A stretch of 64,000 nt of DNA from an uncultured bacterium (GTDB lineage: Bacteria > Verrucomicrobiota > Lentisphaeria > Victivallales > Victivallaceae): contig URVC01000015.1 in the NCBI GenBank assembly GCA_900551245.1, positions 1 through 64,000 on the forward strand. Reading direction: 5' to 3'. Below, piece after piece: positions 57,163-64,000 of this stretch. The notes below the pieces were generated by a model that saw only the letters and a list, made by a program, of their open reading frames with translations, did no database searches and was not told where the DNA came from. The first letter of the stretch is position 1. Every line of letters starts with the position of its first letter. The translations under genes and the position numbers were made by a program.

Positions 57163-58494
57163 ATGGGATTCGAAGCGTTCTCCCGCCGAATCCTCAACCG
57201 TTTTCTCGACGGCCCGCCGTCATTTCAGCCGTTCCTGCTGCGTCCCGGCGCCCGCTACCGCTCCAGCACTCTGGCGCTCGCCGCCTGGAGCTGGGCGATT
57301 CTCCGCAGCGTGCTTTCTCCGGTCGCGCTCTGGCTGCTGCCGGTCATGGCACTGGCGGTCCTGTACGCTTCGGTGGCGATGGAAGCGCCGATGCGCGTGG
57401 TGATTCCGCTGTTTCTGGCGATTTTTCTGGTGGAAACGGCGGCGGGAATGATCTTCCGCCCGCGGCTGGAAATCAATCGCACTCTGCCGGAACGGGTCCG
57501 GGCCGGCTCCTTGTTCCGAACCGTTTTCCGGGTGAGAAACCGGCGGCGGCTCCCGGCGTACGACCTGACGCTGGACCCCTTCGACTACGCGTTCGGGCTG
57601 AAACATGAGGCGGCCGCCACGGTGGAGGTCCTGCCGGGGCGGAGCTCCTGCACGGCATCCGGCCGGGTGCGGGCGGTCCGGCGGGGCCGGTACCGGATTC
57701 CCGCCGCCCGGGCGGAGTCCGGTTTCCCGTTCCATCTGATCAAGTGGAGCTGCCGCAGCCGGGGCGGGGCGATGCTGTCGGTGTATCCGGCCTTCACGCC
57801 GCTGCGCTGTTTTGCCATGCCGGTGGGGAAACGCTGTCAGGCTTCCGGCTCGATGAGCTACTCCCGGGTCGGGGAGTCCGCCGATCTCATCGGCGTGCGG
57901 GACTACCGCGACGGTGACGACATCCGGCACATCGACTGGCCCGGCAGCGCACGAACCGGCAGTTTCGTGGTCAAGGAGTTCGAGGAGAACGAACTCAAAC
58001 GGGTCGCGCTGATCGTCGATACATTTGTGCCGCCGCCGCCGTTTTGGTCGCTGCGGTTCCGCCGCCGTCAGCCGGACGAACGGCTGGAGGCGGCACTTCA
58101 GCTTGCTGCGGCGCTGGCCGACTACTTCTCCCGCGGTGAGGCGGTGGTGGAACTCTTTGCCGCCGGACCGACGCTCTACCGGCTTGAAACCGGCCGGAAC
58201 GCCGCCTCCTTCGAATCGGTCTGCGACATTCTCGCCGGCATCGAACCTTCGCCGAAACCGGCGCTCAACCAGCTGGAACCGGAGCTCTTCCGCGACGTCG
58301 CCCGGATCGGCGGCGCCGTGGTCCTGCTGCTCGGATTCGACGCGGACCGCCGCCGTTTCATCGAACAGCTCCACGGCCACGGGGTTTCGACCCGGATTCT
58401 CCTGATCGGCGACTCCTTCGAGGGGGAGCTGCCGGAGGGATGCTCCACGGTGTCGCCCCGTGCGGTTCAGAACGGGGAGGTGGTGTCGCTGTGA
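57163..58494 (+). CDS. DUF58-domain membrane protein
   Basis: A 443-residue protein. Two hydrophobic segments (residues about 40-95) are followed by a beta domain and then the DUF58 core with GVRDYRDGDDIRHIDWPGSARTGSFVVKEFEE, its defining motif. A von Willebrand-like alpha/beta region with a truncated metal site follows (VALIVDTFVPPPPFW). DUF58 proteins usually sit with a MoxR ATPase and a TgpA-like transglutaminase in envelope-assembly clusters; here the transglutaminase is next but no MoxR gene is in the window. It starts directly after the AsmA-like stop and overlaps the next gene by 4 bp. Confidence 0.9.
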   Translation: MGFEAFSRRILNRFLDGPPSFQPFLLRPGARYRSSTLALAAWSWAILRSVLSPVALWLLPVMALAVLYASVAMEAPMRVVIPLFLAIFLVETAAGMIFRPRLEINRTLPERVRAGSLFRTVFRVRNRRRLPAYDLTLDPFDYAFGLKHEAAATVEVLPGRSSCTASGRVRAVRRGRYRIPAARAESGFPFHLIKWSCRSRGGAMLSVYPAFTPLRCFAMPVGKRCQASGSMSYSRVGESADLIGVRDYRDGDDIRHIDWPGSARTGSFVVKEFEENELKRVALIVDTFVPPPPFWSLRFRRRQPDERLEAALQLAAALADYFSRGEAVVELFAAGPTLYRLETGRNAASFESVCDILAGIEPSPKPALNQLEPELFRDVARIGGAVVLLLGFDADRRRFIEQLHGHGVSTRILLIGDSFEGELPEGCSTVSPRAVQNGEVVSL

Positions 58495-60551
58495 ACCAGA
58501 TGGAACAACACTCCCGCTGGATGGTTTTCGCCTCCGCCGCAATTCTGCTGCCGGCGCTCCTCTTCTTCGCGGTGGCGGCGGATCTGCCGCACGTGCCGGT
58601 TCTCACGCTTCTTTTGCTGGCGCTGGCCGGCGTCTCCCGCAACGGCTGGCGCGTCACCGACCGGACGGTCACCTATTCGATCATCGTCGCGCTGATCCTG
58701 ACCGCATTCGGCAACTATCTGGTGCCGATCCGGATGGAGCGGTTCGGGTTCATGGCCTATTTTCTGCGCCCCGGCATCGTCGTGCCCTTCCTCTTCTACG
58801 CGGCGGCGCTGTCGGTCGGTTTCCGCCGGAAGGGACACTGCGTCGGCATCGCAGCGGCGGCGGCTCTGATGGCCTTTCTGGTCGGCGGCGACCTCCGCCG
58901 CAACGGTCCGGAGGCGGACCGGCTGGCACTGGACCTGCTGCTGACGCACCATTTCCGGCTCTTTTACGGGATCACCTTCGGCTGTTCCGCGGTCGCGGCT
59001 CTGCTGGCATCGCGGGCGGGGCGCGGACGGCCGCGCGGGAAACACCTCTTCTTCCTCGCCGTTTCGCTGGTCCTGACCGCCGGAATCTTCTTCGGCTTCC
59101 TCTTGCTCTACCGGCAGTACGAACGATCCATCCGGTCCTGGGAAAACGCGCTGTTGCGGATGGGAATCCGCCAGCTCTACCGGAACCGGCCGACGCGCCA
59201 TCCGCATCAGCTCGGCGGCACGCCCGAACTCTACCGCCCGTTCCCGCCGGAACAGCGCAAGGCGGCCGCCGAAGTGGCGCTCCGGGCGATTGCCCCGGGG
59301 CCGCCCGGCTATTTGCGGCTCAATGCCTTCTCCCGCTACGACCGCGGCACCTGGCACGACAGCGGGGACCGCGGGAGAGTCGCGCTCGAACCGGTCGCCA
59401 TGGAGAACTGGATGGCGGCAGACGAATTCTACGCGGTGACTTCCGAAAAACGGGAGGGGGAGAGAATCCGCATCTTCCCGGCCGCGCCGCTGGTTGACTC
59501 CCGGCTCGCCGCGCCCGGAAATGTCACCGGCGTGGAAGTGATCGCCAATCAGGTGAGCCGTGGTGCAGATGGTCAGCTCGGCAGCGAAGGGATGATCCGC
59601 GACGGCGGTTATACGTTGCTGGTGCCCCGGATTGTCCCGCGCGCCGCCTGGCAGGAACCGACGCCGCCCGGAGAGGAATACCGGGAAATCCCCCGGCGGC
59701 TCCGCCGGGTGCTGCGCGCCGTCTCGCAGGAGATCGGGCTGGCCGATGCGAAGAGCGACGCGGAACGGTTTGAACGGGCCGTCGGCTTCTTCCGGAAGAA
59801 CTTCCGGTATTCCCTCGAGTGGCCCGGTTCTCCGTACCGCACCGATCCGGTTGCCTACTTCCTCCGGAGCCACCGGGAGGGACATTGCGAACTCTTCGCC
59901 GGCGCTCTGGCGCTGCTGCTGCGGGAATGCGGAATCCCCACCCGTTATGTCAGCGGGCTGGTCTGCTTCGAGGAGCATCCGTCGAAACGCTACTACATCG
60001 CCCGGATCGGCAACGCCCACGCCTGGACGGAGGCCTACGACCGCGACCGCGGCGTCTGGGTCCTGCTGGACGCCACGCCGGCCGGAACGGTCGATCCGCC
60101 GCCGCCGTCGGACGACTGGCTCGGTTCTCTTGCGCGCAATGCCGACCTTTTCGCCTTCAGCTGGAGCAAACTGCTCGCCGATCTGCGCTGCGGCAGGATC
60201 GCGGCGGCGATTGTCGACGCCGCGGAAGCGTTCGGCGGCGGTGTGGTGTTCCTCTTCCTGCATCCGGTCATCGGGCCGGTGCTGGTCCTGCTGATCGCCG
60301 TCCTCCTCTACCGCTGGCACAAGCGGCGCAGACGGAACACCCGGCTCGCTCCGGAGCGCCGCCGGCTTCAGGCGGAATTTCTGCGCCGCTGCCGCACATT
60401 GCAGAAGCGCGGCCTGCTCAGCCCCGGCGCGGAACCAACCGCTCAGGAGCTGCTGCAACAGCTGGAGCACGACACCCGGCTCGCCCCGGAGGAGCGGGAG
60501 GAACTCCGCCGGTTCCTCCGGAACTACCTGATCGCCCGCTACCGCCCCTGA
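58491..60551 (+). CDS. TgpA-like membrane transglutaminase-fold protein
   Basis: A 686-residue protein with about six N-terminal membrane spans (residues 10-220) and a periplasmic transglutaminase-type domain with the catalytic triad Cys466 (SHREGHCELFAG), His510 (NAHAWTEAY) and Asp527 (WVLLDATPAG). A further membrane span near 590-610 and a charged C-terminal tail follow. TgpA-type proteins may crosslink or cleave envelope proteins; the substrate is not known. The start is GTG 58491, overlapping the DUF58 stop (GTGA), with GGGAGG upstream; ATG 58500 is an alternative. It closes a four-gene run. The 202-bp region downstream contains a hairpin without a T tract. Confidence 0.88.
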   Translation: MNQMEQHSRWMVFASAAILLPALLFFAVAADLPHVPVLTLLLLALAGVSRNGWRVTDRTVTYSIIVALILTAFGNYLVPIRMERFGFMAYFLRPGIVVPFLFYAAALSVGFRRKGHCVGIAAAAALMAFLVGGDLRRNGPEADRLALDLLLTHHFRLFYGITFGCSAVAALLASRAGRGRPRGKHLFFLAVSLVLTAGIFFGFLLLYRQYERSIRSWENALLRMGIRQLYRNRPTRHPHQLGGTPELYRPFPPEQRKAAAEVALRAIAPGPPGYLRLNAFSRYDRGTWHDSGDRGRVALEPVAMENWMAADEFYAVTSEKREGERIRIFPAAPLVDSRLAAPGNVTGVEVIANQVSRGADGQLGSEGMIRDGGYTLLVPRIVPRAAWQEPTPPGEEYREIPRRLRRVLRAVSQEIGLADAKSDAERFERAVGFFRKNFRYSLEWPGSPYRTDPVAYFLRSHREGHCELFAGALALLLRECGIPTRYVSGLVCFEEHPSKRYYIARIGNAHAWTEAYDRDRGVWVLLDATPAGTVDPPPPSDDWLGSLARNADLFAFSWSKLLADLRCGRIAAAIVDAAEAFGGGVVFLFLHPVIGPVLVLLIAVLLYRWHKRRRRNTRLAPERRRLQAEFLRRCRTLQKRGLLSPGAEPTAQELLQQLEHDTRLAPEEREELRRFLRNYLIARYRP

Positions 60552-60677
60552 CCCGGCGGAGCGACCGCCGGAAACGGGAGGTTGGACCGGGGAAAAGCCC
60601 TGCCGGAACGAGCGGAAAATATGAGCTTTTCCCGCGGGTGGAATTTCTGAAAGTTCGGATTTTTTTCCCTGCGGCAG

Positions 60678-60706
60678 TTGCAATATACTGATTGCCGTGA
60701 TATTAT
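60678..60706 (+). promoter_or_regulatory. Promoter of the first duplicated gene
   Basis: TTGCAA at 60678-60683 and TATTAT at 60701-60706, spacer 17 bp. Confidence 0.6.
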
Positions 60707-60753
60707 AGAACCATCGTCGGCCTTGCAAAAACTGTAACAGGGAAGGAGAAGGT

Positions 60754-61458
60754 ATGAAATTTTCTCATTTGGCGGTGGCGGCGGCGCTCCTCGGCTGCGT
60801 CGGTCTGAAGGCGGAGGTTCCGGAGCTTGTGGAACTGGTTCCCGAAGCGAAAGGGTATGAGCTGATCGCGAAGTTCAACCCGCTCCGCTGGAGAGCTGAC
60901 AAGTATCAGGTTGACCGCACCAAGGAGCTCTCCGGAGCGCTCAAGCGGATCGGTTATCTGGTCAAGCTTACCGCGAAGGACGGGAAGACGAGCTGGGTTT
61001 TCACGTCGATGGATGCTTTCACGCAGGATCCGGCGCTCGCCGGAGTGCCCTCTCCTGATTCCAAGGTGTTTCAGCAATATGTCGACAACCTCGAAGTGGC
61101 CGGCAACGTGGAAGGTCTCAAGACCGGCAAGTTCGAGAAGGGCAATGTCGAGATCTGGGGGCTGAACTACGGCGGCGGCAATGCGAAGAAGATTCCTGGC
61201 GCCACTGGGAAGTTCGATTTTGGCGATTCCGTGGGGAACAAGGGCGGCTACGGCTCGCTGCAGGTGCACAACTACCTGCAGAAGCAGACGGTTTTTGCAT
61301 TCAACAATTTCAATGCCAGCGGCAACTGCGACCTCGGCATCGGCAACAACCCCGATGCCAAGGGCCATCCTGACTGGACCTTCTCGAAGGCCGGTACGAA
61401 GTACAAGTCGGCTGAGATCTACGTGGTCGGGCTGTTCGACAAGTCCGCGGCGAAATAA
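60754..61458 (+). CDS. Secreted single-domain protein, paralogue of the CE7 esterase N-terminal part
   Basis: A 234-residue protein with a signal peptide (MKFSHLAVAAALLGCVGLKA) and one beta-rich domain (EVPELVELVPEAKGYELIAKFN, then VEIWGLNYGGGNAKKIPG and HPDWTFSKAGTKYKSAEIYVVG). It is nearly identical to residues 1-232 of the esterase gene that follows, but stops where the esterase linker begins (GLFDKSAAK). No esterase triad is present, so it is not a CE7 enzyme by itself. The domain is of unknown function; carbohydrate binding is a plausible guess. AAGGAGAAGG precedes the ATG. It arose by tandem duplication. Confidence 0.85.
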   Translation: MKFSHLAVAAALLGCVGLKAEVPELVELVPEAKGYELIAKFNPLRWRADKYQVDRTKELSGALKRIGYLVKLTAKDGKTSWVFTSMDAFTQDPALAGVPSPDSKVFQQYVDNLEVAGNVEGLKTGKFEKGNVEIWGLNYGGGNAKKIPGATGKFDFGDSVGNKGGYGSLQVHNYLQKQTVFAFNNFNASGNCDLGIGNNPDAKGHPDWTFSKAGTKYKSAEIYVVGLFDKSAAK

Positions 61459-61660
61459 GACGGAGCGGTTGCTCTGATCGGAGGCCCGTGGAACAACAGG
61501 TTTGCCGCCCGGGAACGGCGCGGCGAAGAACTCTGCCGGCGACTGTCACGTGTTCCGCGGGGCTTCCGGATGGATTCCCCCTGCCGGAGCGAGGCCGGTT
61601 TTTTCTTCTGCGGAAGGCGCTCCTCGTCCGGGAGGGGGCTGGTGTGCCGGGAAAACAGTT

Positions 61661-62458
61661 TTTTTTCCTGTCGAAGGTTGCACCATATCGGTGGTCGTGA
61701 TATTGTAGATGTATGATCGGTTTCGAACATTCAACCGATGGAAAGGAGAAGGTATGAAAATTTCTCATTGGGCAGCGGCGGTGGCGCTTCTCGGCGGCGT
61801 CGGTCTGCAGGCGGAGGTCCCGGAACTTCTGGAACTGGTGCCGGAGGCGAAGGGGTATGAGCTGATCGCGAAGTTCAATCCGCTTCGCTGGAGAGCCGAC
61901 GGGTATCAGGTGGATCGTTCGGAGGTGCTTTCCGGAGATCTCAAGCGGATCGGCTATCTGGTCAAACTTACCGCGAAGGACGGGAAGACGAGCTGGGCCT
62001 TTACGGCGATGGACGCCTTCACCCAGGAGCCGGCGCTCGCCGGAGTTCCCTCTCCCGAGTCCAAAGTGTTTCAGCAGTATGTCAACAACCTCGAAGTGGC
62101 CGGCAACGTGGAAGGTCTCAAGACCGGCAAGTTCGAGAAGGGAAATATCGAGATCTGGGGGCTGAACTACGGCGGCGGCAACGCGAAGAAGATCCCCGGC
62201 GCCACCGGGAAGTTCGATTTCGGGGATTCGGCAGGCAACAACGGCAACTACGGCTCGTTTCAGGTTCACAACTACCTCGAGAAACAGACGGTTTTTGCCT
62301 TCAACTGCTTTAATGCCAACAGCAATTGTGATCTTGGCATCGGCAATAATCCTGACGCCAAGGGCCACCCCGACTGGACCTTTTCAAAATCGGGTTCCAA
62401 ATACAAGTCGGCCGAGATCTATGTGGTCGGCAAGTTCGACAATCTCTCCGTCAAGAAG
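61661..62458 (+). repeat. Second copy of the tandem duplication
   Basis: The counterpart of 60661-61458, offset by exactly 1000 bp. Here the reading frame continues into the esterase domain. Confidence 0.9.
61678..61706 (+). promoter_or_regulatory. Promoter of the second duplicated gene
   Basis: TTGCAC at 61678-61683 and TATTGT at 61701-61706, spacer 17 bp, in the same register as the first copy. Confidence 0.55.
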
Positions 62459-63694
62459 GTGGTGACGCTCGATCCGCAGAAGACCTCCCTCGTCGGCAGC
62501 TGCGGCGACAAGATGCTCTTCGCTCCCGGCGAGGAGATGACCTTCACGCTCAACGTCGATTTCCAGGGCCAGAAGCCGACGTCGGACTATTTCGTCAACT
62601 GGAGCCGCACCGGCGATGACGGCAAAAAGGCGAGCGGCAAGGCGAAGGTGGTCGAAGGGCAGCCGATCGTGATCAAGACCAGCCTTGACCGCCCCGGATT
62701 TGTCCGCATTTACGCGACGCTGGTCGATCGCAACGGCCGGAATGTGATGAAGCGGGATCCGAAGCGCGGCAACAGTTCGCCGGTCTTCTTCGACGGCGGC
62801 GCCGGTGTTGAAATCGACAAGCTGCAGGGGGTGCCGGAGCCGGAGGATTTCGATGCGTTCTGGGCGAAGCAGAAGGCGAAGCTCGACGCGGTCCCGGTGA
62901 AGGCGGAGATGAAGAAGGTCAGAACCGGCAAGCGGGCGGATGTCTACGCGGTCAAGGTCGACTGCGCCGGACCGCGTCCGGTGACCGGCTATCTCACCAT
63001 TCCGATCAATGCCAAAGAGAAGTCGCTCCCGGCGATCGTCAACTATCAGGGCTACGGCACCTCGGTGCAGCGCGCCCCCGGCGACGGTGCGGGCAATGCG
63101 ATCGTCTTTACGATCAACGCCCATGGCTACGATCTCGATCAGGATGCCGCCTACTACAAGAAATTCTTCGAAGGAATCCGTTCCAACGGCAAGGGCTACG
63201 CGTTTGACAAGAAGCAGAACTCCGATCCTGAGACCGCCTACTTCAACGGTATGGCGCTGCGGGTGATGCGTTCGCTTCAGTTCGTCAAGACCCTGCCGCA
63301 GTGGGATGGAAAGAACCTCCGCGCCAACGGCGGCAGCCAGGGCGGCCTTCAGACCGTCTGGGCGGCGGCGCTCGATCCGGATGTGACCAATGCCACTCCG
63401 TCGATCCCGTGGTGCTGCGACCTGGGCGGCATCACGAAGGGGCGTCTGGCGGCCGGCTGGCGGCTGGAGTACACTCGCGCGCTGGATTACTTCGACCCGA
63501 TCAACCACGCCAAACGGATCAAGTGCCCGGTGACCATCACCCGGGCCGGTCTGGGCGACTACACCTGCCCGCCCTCCGGTGTGGCGATTCTCTACAACAA
63601 CATCAAATCGCCCAAGAAGATCATCTACTACCAGGGTTCGACCCACGGCTATGTGCCGCCGAAGCCGCAGAAGTTCGTGCAGGAACAGAAGTGA
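61754..63694 (+). CDS. Secreted CE7-type acetyl-xylan esterase with N-terminal accessory domain
   Basis: A 646-residue secreted protein (signal peptide MKISHWAAAVALLGGVGLQA). Residues about 20-232 repeat the neighbouring 234-residue protein. A linker domain with an Ig-like look (FTLNVDFQGQKPTSDYFVNW) follows, then the CE7 catalytic domain from about residue 365. The triad is Ser528 (GGSQGG), Asp602 (AGLGDYTCPP) and His631 (STHGYV). CE7 enzymes remove acetyl groups from xylan, xylo-oligosaccharides or cephalosporin C. AAAGGAGAAGG precedes ATG 61754, and a frame starting 15 codons earlier overlaps the promoter downstream region and lacks a signal peptide. Strong terminators follow. Confidence 0.93.
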   Translation: MKISHWAAAVALLGGVGLQAEVPELLELVPEAKGYELIAKFNPLRWRADGYQVDRSEVLSGDLKRIGYLVKLTAKDGKTSWAFTAMDAFTQEPALAGVPSPESKVFQQYVNNLEVAGNVEGLKTGKFEKGNIEIWGLNYGGGNAKKIPGATGKFDFGDSAGNNGNYGSFQVHNYLEKQTVFAFNCFNANSNCDLGIGNNPDAKGHPDWTFSKSGSKYKSAEIYVVGKFDNLSVKKVVTLDPQKTSLVGSCGDKMLFAPGEEMTFTLNVDFQGQKPTSDYFVNWSRTGDDGKKASGKAKVVEGQPIVIKTSLDRPGFVRIYATLVDRNGRNVMKRDPKRGNSSPVFFDGGAGVEIDKLQGVPEPEDFDAFWAKQKAKLDAVPVKAEMKKVRTGKRADVYAVKVDCAGPRPVTGYLTIPINAKEKSLPAIVNYQGYGTSVQRAPGDGAGNAIVFTINAHGYDLDQDAAYYKKFFEGIRSNGKGYAFDKKQNSDPETAYFNGMALRVMRSLQFVKTLPQWDGKNLRANGGSQGGLQTVWAAALDPDVTNATPSIPWCCDLGGITKGRLAAGWRLEYTRALDYFDPINHAKRIKCPVTITRAGLGDYTCPPSGVAILYNNIKSPKKIIYYQGSTHGYVPPKPQKFVQEQK

Positions 63695-63706
63695 TGCTCT
63701 TCTTCT

Positions 63707-63769
63707 CCTCCCGCTGATATCCGGCGGGAGGGGGTGTCGCGGGCCGGGGTTCTCCCCGGCCCTGCTTTT
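63707..63769 (+). terminator. Two tandem hairpins after the CE7 gene
   Basis: cctcccgc (63707-63714) pairs with gcgggagg (63724-63731). gggccgggg (63741-63749) pairs with ccccggccc (63754-63762) and is followed by tgctttta. The second hairpin looks like the true terminator. Confidence 0.7.
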
Positions 63770-63809
63770 ATGGGGGCGGAACAGGTCTCATCTGACAGGA
63801 AAGACGAGT

Positions 63810-64000
63810 ATGCTGAAAAAATATCTGCTGGGAACTCTGTTGAATTTCTTTCATCCCGGGGTCTCGCTGCTGACCATGATTGATACGGAATCCGTCGTCA
63901 GCCGGAAAGGGCGGGTGTACCCGATGGCCAAACTGTTTCGGTCGCGGGTGGGTGATTACTCCTACATCTGCCCGGGGACGCAGCTCACGTGCGCGGAGGT
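63810..64000 (+). CDS. Hexapeptide-repeat acyltransferase-like protein (partial)
   Basis: The first 63 codons of a gene that runs past the window end. It begins MLKKYLLGTLLNFFHPGVSL, followed by SRVGDYSYICPGTQLTCAEV, which has the spaced hydrophobic/Gly pattern of a left-handed beta-helix acyltransferase (xenobiotic/CatB-like). AGGAAAGA lies upstream of the ATG. Only the N terminus is visible, so the substrate is unknown. Confidence 0.6.
   Translation, partial: MLKKYLLGTLLNFFHPGVSLLTMIDTESVVSRKGRVYPMAKLFRSRVGDYSYICPGTQLTCAE

Larger units (their letters stand above)
60661..61458 (+). repeat. First copy of a tandem duplication (promoter plus N-terminal gene segment)
   Basis: This segment aligns with 61661-62458 exactly 1000 bp later: the T run, the -35/-10 boxes, the GGAGAAGGTATGAAA start region and most of the coding sequence correspond without a net shift. 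The copies have diverged by base substitutions, mostly silent or conservative. Confidence 0.9.

Noticed and set aside
60553..60571. Hairpin after the TgpA-like gene as a terminator
   Set aside because: ccggcgg/ccgccgg forms a stem but no T tract follows.
58467..60728. 753-codon minus-strand open frame opposite the transglutaminase gene
   Set aside because: The plus strand contains the intact Cys/His/Asp triad; the antisense frame is an artefact.

Overview
The window looks like a GC-rich chromosome segment from an anaerobic, sugar-degrading bacterium of the PVC group, most likely a Lentisphaerota/Victivallis-type organism. This assignment is an inference. It rests on a giant cargo protein with a LEPR-XLL-like start, many AsmA/TgpA/Sel1 envelope proteins, CE7, GH5 and GH78 carbohydrate enzymes, and a Na+-pumping decarboxylase. 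I see no rRNA, tRNA, CRISPR array, insertion sequence or prophage gene. Most promoters I could place share a -10 hexamer TATATT and a -35 close to TTGAAA or TTGACA.

Layout. 1-1.7 kb: a secreted GH5 glycosidase. 1.8-5.8 kb: chaperones dnaK, groS and groL on the minus strand, headed by a sigma54-like promoter and a dense cluster of TGYGYCA half-sites instead of a CIRCE element. 6.2-8.7 kb: glycolytic gap and pgk, each with a promoter and/or terminator. 9-11.6 kb: a secreted Sel1-repeat protein and a small conserved-looking protein. 11.8-25.8 kb: the most unusual locus, five closely spaced genes encoding a TolC-like outer-membrane protein, a 2693-residue DUF4347/beta-repeat exoprotein, a HlyD-type adaptor, a GAF-like/HlyD fusion adaptor, and a membrane protein combining PqqD-like, M50 metalloprotease and HlyD parts. 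It resembles a type I secretion/surface-display system in which an M50 protein stands where an ABC transporter would be expected.

25.9-36.4 kb: a precorrin-2 methyltransferase, a nucleotidyltransferase-like protein, a MarR-controlled RND efflux operon, and a phosphohexomutase-HAD-PHP operon followed by a YghZ-type aldo/keto reductase. 36.4-39 kb: an AT-richer MBOAT/SGNH acyl-transfer pair. 39.2-42.4 kb: an FAD oxidoreductase with its GntR regulator (perfect palindromic operator) and a DapB-like dehydrogenase. 42.6-46.3 kb: rpsO, an AraC regulator divergent from a cytoplasmic GH78 rhamnosidase, and an orphan acetolactate synthase small subunit.

46.4-52.8 kb: a minus-strand cluster of an unknown periplasmic protein, an ABC-2 permease, biotin ligase birA, and oadG-oadA-oadB, linking biotin attachment to the Na+ pump that needs it. 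53-60.5 kb: an overlapping operon of a PurN-like protein, an AsmA-like protein, a DUF58 protein and a TgpA-like transglutaminase. 60.7-63.7 kb: a tandem duplication in which a 234-residue secreted protein repeats the promoter and N-terminal domain of a CE7 acetyl-esterase fusion, offset by exactly 1000 bp. The window ends inside a hexapeptide acyltransferase-like gene.
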